A stretch of 36,835 bases of DNA, taken from JBDTYT01 sp040005555. GTDB lineage: Bacteria > Actinomycetota > UBA4738 > HRBIN12. The notes beneath the pieces are model-generated. The model ran no database searches. It was not told the DNA's origin and was given only the letters and a program-made list of their open reading frames with translations. The stretch covers positions 1 to 36,835 of the forward strand of contig JBDTYT010000007.1 in NCBI GenBank assembly GCA_040005555.1. The letters are read 5' to 3'. Below, in pieces: positions 8,196 to 16,301 of this stretch (position 1 is the first letter of the stretch; each line of letters begins with the position of its first letter). The position numbers and the translations under genes are program-made.

Positions 8196-9443
8196 ATGGC
8201 AGAGCTCGCGATCAACGGTGGAACCGCGGTCCGCCCGCAGGGATATCCGGCGTGGCCGGTCTGGAGCGAGCGTGAGATCGAGGCGGTGACCTCGGTCGTG
8301 CGGAGCGGCGAGTGGGGTGGATACCCGGAGCCCGGGGTGCATGCCTCGGCCTTCGAGGAGCGCTTCGCGGCGTACCAAGGGGCAGCCCATGGCGTGCTCA
8401 TGGTGAACGGCACGATCACGATGGAGGTCGCGCTGAAGGCCCTCGACATCGGCTGGGGTGACGAGGTCATCATCCCGGCGCTCACGTTTGTCGCCACGGC
8501 GTACGCGCCGATGGCGGCGGGTGCGCTGCCGGTCATCGTCGACGTCGAGCCCCGCACCTGGACGATCGACCCCGACGCGGTCGAGGCGGCCGTCACGGAG
8601 CGAACCAGGGCGATCCTGCCGGTGCACCTCGGACACCACATGGCCGACATGGACCGGGTCATGGACATCGCGAAACGTCACGGCCTCGCGGTGATCGAAG
8701 ACTGCGCGCACGCGCCCGGACAGCGGTGGAAAGACGCCGGTGCCGGGTGCATCGGCTCGTTCGGTTCGTTCAGTCACCAGTCCTCGAAGATCCTCACCTC
8801 GGGTGAGGGCGGTTCGCTCCTCACGAAGGACGAGGGGCTTGCCCGCCGGGCGCACTCGATCGTGGACTGCGGTCGCCCCAAGGACGCCGAGGAGCGAGAG
8901 TTCACGTTCGGCGCGAACTACCGGCTCGGCGAGCTGCACGCCGCGCTGCTGCTGCCGCAGCTCGATCGGTTCGAGGCACAGCGCATCGAGCGCGAAGGGA
9001 ACGCCCGCTATCTCGAGGAGATCGCGACCTCGGTACCCGGCGTGCACGTGATGAAAGCCGACGAGCGGATCACCAGGTGGAGTTTCTACAACTACATCCT
9101 GCGCATCGATCCCGACGAGTTCGGCGCGGAGAACGAGGCCGTGTGCGCGGCGCTCGAGGCCGAGGGCATCCCCGGCGAGGTGCAGTACCCCCCGATGAGC
9201 CGCTACGACCTGTTCCAGCCGTCGCGCTCCCGGCTCCCGGTCGCGGTGGAGTTCGCCGACCGGCTCGACCCCTCGAAGATGACGTTTCCGGTCGCCGAGG
9301 CCGCCGGCCTGCGCGAGTCGATCTATTTCATGGAGAACACGTTCCGCGCGGGTCGCGAGGGCATCGAGGACGTCGTCGAGGCGCTCGCGAAGATCCACAA
9401 ACACGTCGACGAGCTTCGACCCTCAACTCAGCCGTTCGGGTAG
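8196..9443 (+). CDS. DegT/DnrJ/EryC1/StrS family PLP-dependent sugar aminotransferase
   Basis: A 415-residue aminotransferase. The start ATG at 8196 has AGGAG 8 bases upstream; an in-frame GTG at 8154 would overlap the promoter. The N-terminus has the family LAINGGTAVRP. The PLP-binding Asp is in VIEDCAHAPG (Asp169), and the Schiff-base Lys is Lys198 in SHQSSKILTSGEGG. Relatives transfer an amino group to keto-sugars or keto-inositols. It stands alone on the plus strand between two GH4 genes, overlapping the tail of the second by 16 bases in convergent orientation. With the neighbouring oxidoreductase it could interconvert keto and amino forms of a sugar or cyclitol. That pairing is inferred. 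Confidence 0.9.
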   Translation: MAELAINGGTAVRPQGYPAWPVWSEREIEAVTSVVRSGEWGGYPEPGVHASAFEERFAAYQGAAHGVLMVNGTITMEVALKALDIGWGDEVIIPALTFVATAYAPMAAGALPVIVDVEPRTWTIDPDAVEAAVTERTRAILPVHLGHHMADMDRVMDIAKRHGLAVIEDCAHAPGQRWKDAGAGCIGSFGSFSHQSSKILTSGEGGSLLTKDEGLARRAHSIVDCGRPKDAEEREFTFGANYRLGELHAALLLPQLDRFEAQRIEREGNARYLEEIATSVPGVHVMKADERITRWSFYNYILRIDPDEFGAENEAVCAALEAEGIPGEVQYPPMSRYDLFQPSRSRLPVAVEFADRLDPSKMTFPVAEAAGLRESIYFMENTFRAGREGIEDVVEALAKIHKHVDELRPSTQPFG

Positions 9444-10732
9444 AAGCGCGGTAAGAGGCCGCGATTCGCCTCGAGGAGCGCATCGAGGAGTGGAACGGCA
9501 ACGTCGTACTCGCGTACCAGCGGGTTGGCCATCAGCGCCGCGAGCGCCGCTCGACGGCTGCCGGTCTTCGCGGCCTCGATGGCCAACCGCTCGTAGGCCT
9601 TGGCCGCCTGCACGAGCCCGAGCATCTCGGGGGCGAGCGCAGCGGTGGGGAGCGGGTGCGCCCCGTCCCGGTCCACGCGCGCCGAGATCTCGACCACGTC
9701 GTCGTGGGGAAGGTTGGGGATCGCGCCGTCGTTGCGGGCGTTCACCACCTGCACGTCACCCTCGCCGTCGTACAGCGAGGCGATGAGCATGGCGGCGGCC
9801 TCGCTGTAGAAGGCGCCCCCGCGCTCCTCGAGGAGCTTGGGCTTGATGTCGAGCGACGGGTCCTTGTACATCTCGAGGAGACCGGCTTCGATCTCCATGA
9901 CCTCCTTCGCGCGGATGTGGCCCCCCCGCTGCTCCTCGAGCATGCGTTGCGTGAAGTAGTAGTAGCGCAGGTAGTACGACGGGATCGCGCGAAGCAGCCG
10001 CACCAGCTCGAGCGGGACCTCGCCCTCGAGCTCTGCGAGGTAGGAGCGGTACTCCGGCGACCCATCCGGAGCATCCACGGCCTCGAGCAGCTCGGGAAGC
10101 CGATCGACGCCGTCCACGAGGATCGCGCGCTCCCACGACAGGTGGTTCAGCCCCACGTGGTCGAGCTGGATCCGCTCGGGATCGGCGCCGAACAGCCGCG
10201 CGAACTCTCGTTGAAAGCCGATCGCCACGTTGCAGAGCCCCACGGCGCGGTGTCCCTCGTCGAGCAGCGCCTGCGTCACCATGCCGGTCGGGTTCGTGAA
10301 GTCGACGAACCAAGCGCCCGGGGCGCCTCGGCGTGCCGTGAGCTCGGCGAGCTCGAGCACCACGGGCACGGTTCGGAGCCCTTTCGCGAAGCCGCCGGGG
10401 CCGGTCGTTTCCTGGCCGATGCACCCGAACTCGAGCGGGATGGTCTCGTCGACCAGACGGGCCTGGTTGCCTCCGACGCGCAGTTGCACCACGACGAAGT
10501 CGGCGCCCTCGAGCGCCTCGTCGCGGTCGGCGGTGAGCGTGAGTGTGCCCTCCCATCCCACCTTCGCGAGCATCCGCGAGGCGAGACCTCCCACGATCTC
10601 GAGGCGGCCAGGGGCGATGTCGAGCATCGCGAGCTCGTCCATCGGCAGCCGGTCCCCTCGACGCGCGAATCCCTCGACCAGCTCGGGGGTGTAGGTGCTT
10701 CCAGCACCGACGACCGCCACCTTCACACCCAT
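9428..10732 (-). CDS. GH4 family glycosidase, 6-phospho-beta-glucosidase-like
   Basis: A 434-residue GH4 enzyme and a clear paralog of the one at 6.8-8.1 kb. NAD loop GAGSTYTPELVEGF is at 9-22, DFTNP at 144-148, Cys167 in GLCNV and His197 in GLNHLSW are the metal ligands, and GCIGQETTGPGGFAKGLR is the family signature. The SxYTPE form and GLNHL are typical of the 6-phospho-beta-glucosidase branch, so a different substrate from the first paralog is likely. I chose the ATG at 10732 because the protein then begins directly with the Rossmann strand. A -10 like TACGAT ends 9 bases upstream, so the message is nearly leaderless. The gene is divergent from the SIS gene. Confidence 0.9.
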   Translation of the reverse strand: MGVKVAVVGAGSTYTPELVEGFARRGDRLPMDELAMLDIAPGRLEIVGGLASRMLAKVGWEGTLTLTADRDEALEGADFVVVQLRVGGNQARLVDETIPLEFGCIGQETTGPGGFAKGLRTVPVVLELAELTARRGAPGAWFVDFTNPTGMVTQALLDEGHRAVGLCNVAIGFQREFARLFGADPERIQLDHVGLNHLSWERAILVDGVDRLPELLEAVDAPDGSPEYRSYLAELEGEVPLELVRLLRAIPSYYLRYYYFTQRMLEEQRGGHIRAKEVMEIEAGLLEMYKDPSLDIKPKLLEERGGAFYSEAAAMLIASLYDGEGDVQVVNARNDGAIPNLPHDDVVEISARVDRDGAHPLPTAALAPEMLGLVQAAKAYERLAIEAAKTGSRRAALAALMANPLVREYDVAVPLLDALLEANRGLLPRFYPNG

Positions 10733-10751
10733 GGTCTCGGCATCGTACACT
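10722..10751 (+). promoter_or_regulatory. Leaderless promoter of the SIS operon
   Basis: A -35 like TTCACA (10722-10727) and a -10 like TACACT (10746-10751) are 18 bases apart. Transcription would start about 7 bases past the -10, at the A of the SIS ATG (10758), giving a leaderless message; no Shine-Dalgarno precedes that ATG, consistent with this. The predicted operator follows at about +12 to +24. Confidence 0.6.
10742..10751. promoter_or_regulatory. Overlapping divergent -10 boxes between GH4 and SIS genes
   Basis: ATCGTACACT contains TACACT on the plus strand (10746-10751) and TACGAT on the minus strand (10747-10742), sharing the central TA. The minus start would lie near 10735, three bases before the GH4 ATG. 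The palindrome at 10769-10781 would overlap the -35 region of the minus promoter and the early transcript of the plus promoter. Confidence 0.5.
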
Positions 10752-10757
10752 CGCGAC

Positions 10758-11831
10758 ATGAAATCGTTAGGAAACTTTCCTGACCCATTCCTTGCCGAGA
10801 TCTGCGCCCAGCCCGATGCTCTGCGCCGGGCCGCGGCATCGCTGGTCGAGCAGCGGGAGTCCCTCGAGCGGATCCGGGAAGCCGGCGCCAACGCCCGCAC
10901 GATCGTGTTCACCGGTATGGGGAGCTCATACGACGCGTGCTATCCGGCCGTGAACGACCTCGCCGGACGGGGGGTGCCCTCAGTGCTCGTGGACACGGCC
11001 GAGCTGCTCCATTTCCGCCGCGCGATCCTTACGCCTCACACCTTGCTCATCATCGTGAGCCAGTCCGGCGAGAGCGCGGAGATCGTGAAGCTCGTCAGCG
11101 ACCTCGCGAAACAGCGCTCGCGACCGTTCGTGGTCTCGGTCACGAACGGGCTGAACAACGACCTCGCGCGCCGAGCCGACATCACGCTCGACACCTGGGT
11201 CGGGCTCGAGACCGGTCCCTCCACGATCACGTTCTCGGGCTCGATGGCGACCTTGTCGGGCATCGCCCGGCTGCTGGCTGGCGACAGCGTCGATACGGCG
11301 ATCGATCGCACGCGAACGGCTGCCGAAGGAGCTGCGCTCGCCGCCGAGCGCCTGCTCGAGGACCCGGAGGCTCATGCAGAGGAACTCGCCTCGTGGATGG
11401 GCGGGCGCCAGGTCATGGTCGTCCTCGGGCGTGGTCCCGCACGGGCGGCCGCCGAGATGGGGGCATTGCTGCTGAAGGAGTGCGGCATCATGGCCGAGTC
11501 CCTCGAATCGGCGATGTTCCGCCACGGCCCACTCGAGCTCGCCGGGCCGGGGATGTCGGCGATCGTGCTCGCGACCGAACCGGAAACGCGACGCCTGGAC
11601 CTCGGCCTCGCGGCCGATCTCGTGCAAGCGGGCGTCGCGGTACTCGTCGTGACGCCCGACGGCGAGGAGCCGAAGGGTGCACACGCCGTGGCCACGGGAT
11701 TCCTGGACCGAGCGCTCATGTCGGCGGTGTCGATCATCCCGGTCCAGCTCCTCGCCTGGAAGCTCGCCGTCTCGAGCGGTCGCACTCCCGGGGCGTATAC
11801 GCGCGCCTCGAAGGTAACGACACGTGAGTGA
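10758..11831 (+). CDS. SIS domain sugar-phosphate isomerase/deaminase (GlmS C-half/AgaS-like)
   Basis: A 357-residue protein with two SIS domains, like the isomerase half of glucosamine-6-phosphate synthase but without the glutaminase domain. FTGMGSSYDAC (51-61) and IVSQSGES (99-106) are the sugar-phosphate loops of the first domain; the second begins around VMVVLGRGPARAAAEMGALLLKE. FLAEICAQPDALR at 11-23 is the usual opening of this group. Stand-alone members isomerise or deaminate phosphorylated amino sugars. The start ATG at 10758 lies 6 bases after a TACACT box, suggesting a leaderless message. Codons 4-8 are made of the operator palindrome. It overlaps the deacetylase gene by 8 bases, heading a four-gene operon. 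Confidence 0.88.
   Translation: MKSLGNFPDPFLAEICAQPDALRRAAASLVEQRESLERIREAGANARTIVFTGMGSSYDACYPAVNDLAGRGVPSVLVDTAELLHFRRAILTPHTLLIIVSQSGESAEIVKLVSDLAKQRSRPFVVSVTNGLNNDLARRADITLDTWVGLETGPSTITFSGSMATLSGIARLLAGDSVDTAIDRTRTAAEGAALAAERLLEDPEAHAEELASWMGGRQVMVVLGRGPARAAAEMGALLLKECGIMAESLESAMFRHGPLELAGPGMSAIVLATEPETRRLDLGLAADLVQAGVAVLVVTPDGEEPKGAHAVATGFLDRALMSAVSIIPVQLLAWKLAVSSGRTPGAYTRASKVTTRE
10769..10781. promoter_or_regulatory. Probable ROK operator, copy 2
   Basis: The same 13 bases as at 6782-6794 (AGGAAACTTTCCT), here inside the start of the SIS coding sequence. It lies about 11 bases downstream of the predicted plus-strand transcription start and over the -35 region of the divergent GH4 gene, so one repressor could close both directions. 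Confidence 0.72.
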
Positions 11832-12444
11832 CGCGGCCTCGCCTCGCGTTGCGCTGACGTTCGATGCCGAGCACCCGGACCGCCCGCTCTGCCCGCCGCG
11901 CAACGCCGAGCGCATCCTCGACGCGCTTTCCTCCGCAGACGTGCGCGCCACGTTCTTCGTCCAGGGTCGATGGGCGCGTTCGCAGCCCCTCGCGGCCAAG
12001 CGGATCGCCACCGAGGGCCACCTCGTCGGGCACCATTCCAATTACCACGCTCGGATGACCCTGTTGTCCGACGACGGACTCCGTCAGGACCTCGCCGAGG
12101 GAGAGGAGGCGATCAAGGACGTCATCGGGACCGACCCTCACCCGTGGTTCCGGTGCCCGTTCGGTGAGGGCTTCGACGACCCTCGCGTGCGGGGCGCGCT
12201 CGAAGAGCTCGGCTACCGCAACGTGGATTGGCACGTAGCGGTCGAGGACTGGGAACCGTGGCGCACCCCCGAAGCCATCGCCACCGACGCGGTCGGCGGC
12301 GCGCTCGCTCACGGCGACGGAGCCGTCGTGCTCCTGCACACGTGGCCGGGCCCGACGGCCGATGCCCTGCCCACGGTGGTTGAGCGGCTGTCGAGCGCGG
12401 GCGCGCGCTTCGTCACGGTCGATGAGCTGGAACGGCTCCCGTGA
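11824..12444 (+). CDS. NodB-type polysaccharide deacetylase, cytoplasmic
   Basis: A 206-residue NodB-homology protein. Motif 1 is TFDAEH (12-17), motif 2 is HSNYH (71-75, fitting H[ST]xxH), motif 3 is RCPF (110-113), motif 4 is VDWHVAVEDW (134-143) and motif 5 is LLHTW (170-174). Motif 1 is unusual: the second Asp of the standard DD pair, normally a metal ligand, is Ala15, with Glu16 next to it. There is no signal peptide or membrane segment, so it acts in the cytoplasm, probably removing acetyl groups from an imported N-acetylated saccharide. The start is GTG at 11824 with AAGG upstream, overlapping the SIS gene; its stop overlaps the kinase start (GTGA). Confidence 0.87.
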   Translation: MSDAASPRVALTFDAEHPDRPLCPPRNAERILDALSSADVRATFFVQGRWARSQPLAAKRIATEGHLVGHHSNYHARMTLLSDDGLRQDLAEGEEAIKDVIGTDPHPWFRCPFGEGFDDPRVRGALEELGYRNVDWHVAVEDWEPWRTPEAIATDAVGGALAHGDGAVVLLHTWPGPTADALPTVVERLSSAGARFVTVDELERLP

Positions 12445-13454
12445 GGCGACCGGCGGTGCTCGCGGTCGACGGAGGCGGCTCGAAGGTCGACGCGGTGCTG
12501 CTCACGCGGGGCGGCGACATCGTCGCCGCCGTGCGACTGAACAACGTCGACCACGAAGGCACCGAAAGCGATGCGTACCTCGATGGCGTAGAGAGCGCGG
12601 TGAACGCCGTTCGCGACCGGGCCGGACTGCACCCGGACCGGATCGTGTCGCCGCTCGGGGCGTTCTGCCTGGCCGGCGCCGATCTGCCGGCCGACGATCG
12701 ACGGATCGCTCGCTGGTTGGTGAAACGCTCCTTCACGCAGGAGACCATCGTGCGGAACGACACCTTCGCGGTGCTGCGGGCGGGCACCGAACGCACGTGG
12801 GGGGTGGCCGTAGTCTGCGGGTACGGGACGAACTGCTCCGGTGTTGCCCCCGACGGACGGATGTTCCGGCTCCCGGCGGTGGGCGGGATCTCAGGTGACT
12901 GGGGCGGCGGCCACGACATCGGCGAGATGGCGCTGTGGTACGCGCTCAGGGCGCAGGACGGCCGGGGCGAACCGACGAGCCTGGCCACCCTCGTCCCCGA
13001 GCACTTCGGTGTCCGCCGACCCCGCCAGGTGATGGAGGCCATGTACTTCCACCGCCTCGACGAGGGACGCGTGATCGAGCTCCCCCCAGTGGTCTTCCGC
13101 GCGGCGGCTGAGGGCGACGCGGTCGCACAGGGTATCGTCGACAGGCAGGCAGACGAGGTCGTCGCGATGGCCGGCACCGCGATCCGCAAGCTGCGGATGC
13201 AACAGCTCGATGTGGACGTCGTGCTCGGTGGGGGGATCTTCCGCAACCCGTATCCGGCGTTCTTCGAGCGGATCGAGCAGGGGCTGCGGGCGACCGCGAT
13301 CGCGGTCTCCATCACCGTCCTGGGGGCGCCCCCGGTAGTGGGTGCGACTCTGCTCGGTCTGGACCGGCTCGGCGCGACGAAGGCAGCTCGAGCCAAGGTC
13401 CGAGCCGCCTTGACCCACGACCGGATGAACGCCGACACTCTGCGGGTGAGCTAG
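12441..13454 (+). CDS. BadF/BadG-type ATPase, second N-acetylglucosamine kinase-like protein
   Basis: A 337-residue ASKHA-fold kinase. The phosphate loop DGGGSK is at 10-15, a second ATP-contact segment is GYGTNCSGV, and GGISGDWGGGHDIG matches the family's Gly/Asp-rich loop. It starts at a GTG overlapping the stop of the deacetylase gene by four bases, which implies translational coupling. It is only distantly similar to the first kinase of the window (1.1 kb), so the two probably phosphorylate different products of the same pathway, for example an acetylated and a deacetylated sugar. That split is my inference. Confidence 0.85.
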   Translation: MRRPAVLAVDGGGSKVDAVLLTRGGDIVAAVRLNNVDHEGTESDAYLDGVESAVNAVRDRAGLHPDRIVSPLGAFCLAGADLPADDRRIARWLVKRSFTQETIVRNDTFAVLRAGTERTWGVAVVCGYGTNCSGVAPDGRMFRLPAVGGISGDWGGGHDIGEMALWYALRAQDGRGEPTSLATLVPEHFGVRRPRQVMEAMYFHRLDEGRVIELPPVVFRAAAEGDAVAQGIVDRQADEVVAMAGTAIRKLRMQQLDVDVVLGGGIFRNPYPAFFERIEQGLRATAIAVSITVLGAPPVVGATLLGLDRLGATKAARAKVRAALTHDRMNADTLRVS

Positions 13455-13465
13455 GAGGCACTCCG

Positions 13466-14659
13466 ATGGCGAAGATCGAGCTCGATGGCGTGACGAAGGT
13501 CTTCGGCTCGGACGTCATCGCCGTGGACGATGTCTCGCTTCAGATCGAAGACGGTGAGTTCATGGTGCTCGTGGGCCCATCGGGGTGCGGCAAGTCGACC
13601 ATCCTCCGGATCCTCGCGGGTCTGGAGGACGTCACCGCAGGCGAGGTGATCATCGGCGATCGGCAGGTGACCGACCTGCCGCCGAAGGACCGGGATATCG
13701 CGATGGTGTTCCAGAACTACGCGCTCTACCCCCACATGACGGTAGAGCAGAACCTCGGCTTCGGTTTGAAGCTCCGCAAGATGCCGAGGGACGAGATCAA
13801 GGCGCGGGTCGATGACGCCGCGAAGATCCTTGGCCTCGAGCCGCTCATGCAGCGCAAGCCCGCGGCCCTGTCGGGCGGCCAACGCCAGCGGGTGGCGATG
13901 GGCCGCGCGATGGTCCGGGAACCGATCGCGTTCCTGATGGACGAGCCCCTATCGAACCTGGACGCCAAGCTCCGTGTGCAGATGCGTGCGCAGCTCGCGC
14001 AGCTGCATGACCGGCTGCAGACCACCACCGTCTACGTTACGCACGACCAGGTCGAAGCGATGACCCTCGGGGAGCGCGTGGCTGTGCTGAGGGATGGGGT
14101 GCTCCAGCAGGTCGATACCCCGCAGAACCTCTACAACCATCCCGCGAACCTCTTCGTCGCCGCGTTCATGGGCTCGCCGCCGATGAACCTCGTCGAGGCG
14201 CACGTCGCGGACGGAAAGGTGTCGTTTGCCGACTTCCAGCTGCCGCTGGCATCGTCCCACCCCCTCAGCAACTACGAGGGCCGTTCCGTGATCTTGGGAA
14301 TCCGTCCCGCGGACCTGGAGGACACGGCCGTGAGGTCGAACGACACGCTCCCGTCGATCGAGATCTCAGCCGACGTGACCGAGGAGCTCGGCTCGGAGGT
14401 CAACGTCTTGTTCCTGATCGACGCCCCTCCGGTCGCAACCGAGGAGCTCATGGCAGCCGCCGACGCCCCGGACGAAGAGCCGATCGTGCTGCTCGGGGAG
14501 TCGCCGAGGGCGATCTTCTGCGCACGCGTCGATGCCCGGAGCTCGGTCCGTCCTGGCTCGAAGATCCGGCTTTCGGTCGATCCGGCCCGGTTCCACTTCT
14601 TCGACCCCCGCACGGGGCTCGCGGTAAGCGACGACGCGACCGCGATGGCGACGGCTTAG
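13466..14659 (+). CDS. ugpC: Sugar ABC transporter ATP-binding protein (UgpC/MsmK/MalK type)
   Basis: A 397-residue ATPase. Walker A GPSGCGKST is at 37-45, the Q-loop Gln83 is in VFQNYALYPHM, the signature LSGGQ is at 135-139, Walker B FLMDE is at 156-160, the D-loop SNLD follows, and the switch His193 is in THDQVEAM. A C-terminal TOBE/regulatory domain of about 150 residues is typical of the shared-energiser type. The start ATG has GGAGG 8 bases upstream and lies 11 bases after the kinase gene. It most likely drives the MalF/MalG-type permeases encoded at 2.2-4.2 kb, which lack their own ATPase, and may also serve other sugar importers. Confidence 0.94.
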   Translation: MAKIELDGVTKVFGSDVIAVDDVSLQIEDGEFMVLVGPSGCGKSTILRILAGLEDVTAGEVIIGDRQVTDLPPKDRDIAMVFQNYALYPHMTVEQNLGFGLKLRKMPRDEIKARVDDAAKILGLEPLMQRKPAALSGGQRQRVAMGRAMVREPIAFLMDEPLSNLDAKLRVQMRAQLAQLHDRLQTTTVYVTHDQVEAMTLGERVAVLRDGVLQQVDTPQNLYNHPANLFVAAFMGSPPMNLVEAHVADGKVSFADFQLPLASSHPLSNYEGRSVILGIRPADLEDTAVRSNDTLPSIEISADVTEELGSEVNVLFLIDAPPVATEELMAAADAPDEEPIVLLGESPRAIFCARVDARSSVRPGSKIRLSVDPARFHFFDPRTGLAVSDDATAMATA

Positions 14660-15798
14660 CGCTTCGGTTCGGTCGTGCTTCCGCCGGCCGGCAGCCAACA
14701 TTCGACCGTGACGCCCTGGCCCGGCGCGCCCCGCAGTCGACACCATCCACCCGCGACCTCCGCACGCTCGATCATCGTCGGCACCCCGATGTGACCCGGC
14801 TGCGAACCGGTCACGTCCTTGCCTTCGAAGCCTTCGAACCCCTTCCCGTCATCGGTGACTCGGAGCGAGAAGCCGTCGTCCTCGTCGGCGAGCGCCACCG
14901 TGAGGTGCGTGGCCTCCGCGTGCTTCCGAGCGTTCGTGATGGCTTCCTGTGCGACGCGGAACAGCGTTGCGCGAACCTCCGGCGGCGGCTCCGCCTCGAG
15001 GGCGTCCACGATCTCGAAGGCGATCGCGTCTTCCGCACTCGGGTTGCCGAGATACAGCCGGAGTGCGGGAACGAGCCCATCTCGGTCCAGCGCCGGCGGG
15101 CGGAGCTCGAACAGCAGATGCCGAAGGCGCTTCACTGCCTCGTTCATCGTCACGTGGAGTTCGTCCGCCTCGGCTCGTAGTTGAGGATCCTCGAGGCGCC
15201 GAGCGAGCGACTGCGCGCGCATGTCGGCAGCGCTGATCACCTGGATCGAGTCGTCGTGGATATCGGCCGCGATCCGCCGACGTTCCTCCTCTTGGGCTTG
15301 CTCGAGCCGCGTCAGGAGGCGCCGTCGGTCATCGAGCGTGCGGCGCAGGACCTCGAGGCTCGTTCGAAGCTTGTCCTCGACCTGCTTCTGCTCGGTGATG
15401 TCGAGCATGATCCCCCGCCAGAACATCGGCCGGTCGTCGTTGTCACGAACGAGGACGGCCTCGTCCCGGAACCAGACTTCCCGTCCGTCCGCAGCGAAGA
15501 TCCGGTATTCCGAGCGGAACGGGAATCCGTTCGCATTCGAAGCCTGGTGCTCGTGCACCACGCGCTCACGATCGTCGTCGTGCATCCGAGCGAGCCACAT
15601 GCTCGGGTCATCACGCCACTCGTCGGCGGAGATCCCCAAGATCTCGAAGATCTGCGGGCTCGTGTAGACGTTCGTGGACAGATCATCGTTCGCGTCGATG
15701 TACAAGATCGCGGGGATCCCCTCGACGAGATGCCGATAGGTCTCGTGCGCCTCGCGCAGGCTCTGCATGAACTGCGGCGAGAGTGGGATCGTGGTCAT
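14656..15798 (-). CDS. Soluble PAS-domain sensor histidine kinase (NarL-partner type)
   Basis: A 380-residue cytoplasmic kinase without membrane helices. A PAS/PAC sensor domain occupies about 20-137 (ends GIMLDITEQKQVEDKL), followed by a coiled-coil linker, a HisKA_3 dimerisation segment with the phosphorylated His181 in RRRIAADIHDDSIQ, and an HATPase domain (VAQEAITNARKHAEATHL; DDGKGFEGFEG). This class normally pairs with LuxR/NarL response regulators, but none is encoded nearby, so it is an orphan here. The start ATG overlaps the stop of the upstream adenosine-specific kinase family gene (ATGA), and its end overlaps the convergent ABC ATPase gene by four bases. Confidence 0.9.
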   Translation of the reverse strand: MTTIPLSPQFMQSLREAHETYRHLVEGIPAILYIDANDDLSTNVYTSPQIFEILGISADEWRDDPSMWLARMHDDDRERVVHEHQASNANGFPFRSEYRIFAADGREVWFRDEAVLVRDNDDRPMFWRGIMLDITEQKQVEDKLRTSLEVLRRTLDDRRRLLTRLEQAQEEERRRIAADIHDDSIQVISAADMRAQSLARRLEDPQLRAEADELHVTMNEAVKRLRHLLFELRPPALDRDGLVPALRLYLGNPSAEDAIAFEIVDALEAEPPPEVRATLFRVAQEAITNARKHAEATHLTVALADEDDGFSLRVTDDGKGFEGFEGKDVTGSQPGHIGVPTMIERAEVAGGWCRLRGAPGQGVTVECWLPAGGSTTEPKR

Positions 15799-16277
15799 AG
15801 CTTGTATCCGAACCGGCGAAGGAGCTCCTTGCGCTCGGCCACCTGATCGTCGTCCTCGACGCCATTCGGCGAACGGCCGTCCACCACGCCCAGGATCGCG
15901 CGCCCCTGATCGGTCTGCCCCACGACGATCTCGAGCGGGTTCGCGGTGGCGCAGTAGATGTGGCAGACCTCAGGGACCGCCTTCACGGCGTTCAAGACGT
16001 TGATCGGGAACCCCTCACGCAACGCGATGATGAACGCGTGGCCGGCGCCGATCGCCTCTGCATTGCGGACGGCCACGTCGATCAGCTCCTGATCGTTGCC
16101 GCTCCACCGGACCAGACACGGCCCGCTCGATTCGCAGAAAGCTACGCCGAATCGCACGACGGCCGATGCGGTGACGAGCGCTTCGTGGAGGTCCTCGACC
16201 GTCTTGATGAAGTGCGACTGGCCGAGGATGACGTTCAAGTCGTCGGGCTTGTCGAAACGGACGGTGGTGATCTCCAC
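15795..16277 (-). CDS. Adenosine-specific kinase family protein
   Basis: A 160-residue single-domain protein of the small adenosine-specific kinase family (Adenosine_kin, PF04008), recognised from the opening VRFDKPDDLNVILGQSHFIKTVEDL, the FGVAFCESSGPCLVRWSGND block and the closing YCATANPLEIVVGQTDQGRAILGVVDG. Start is GTG at 16277 with GGAAGGGGG about 10 bases upstream. It lies 24 bases after the M20 peptidase gene and overlaps the histidine kinase start by four bases, so the three form an operon. The link between this enzyme and a PAS kinase is not explained by known biology. Confidence 0.85.
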   Translation of the reverse strand: MEITTVRFDKPDDLNVILGQSHFIKTVEDLHEALVTASAVVRFGVAFCESSGPCLVRWSGNDQELIDVAVRNAEAIGAGHAFIIALREGFPINVLNAVKAVPEVCHIYCATANPLEIVVGQTDQGRAILGVVDGRSPNGVEDDDQVAERKELLRRFGYKL

Positions 16278-16301
16278 GCCGGCGAGACCCCCTTCCAGCT
16301 C

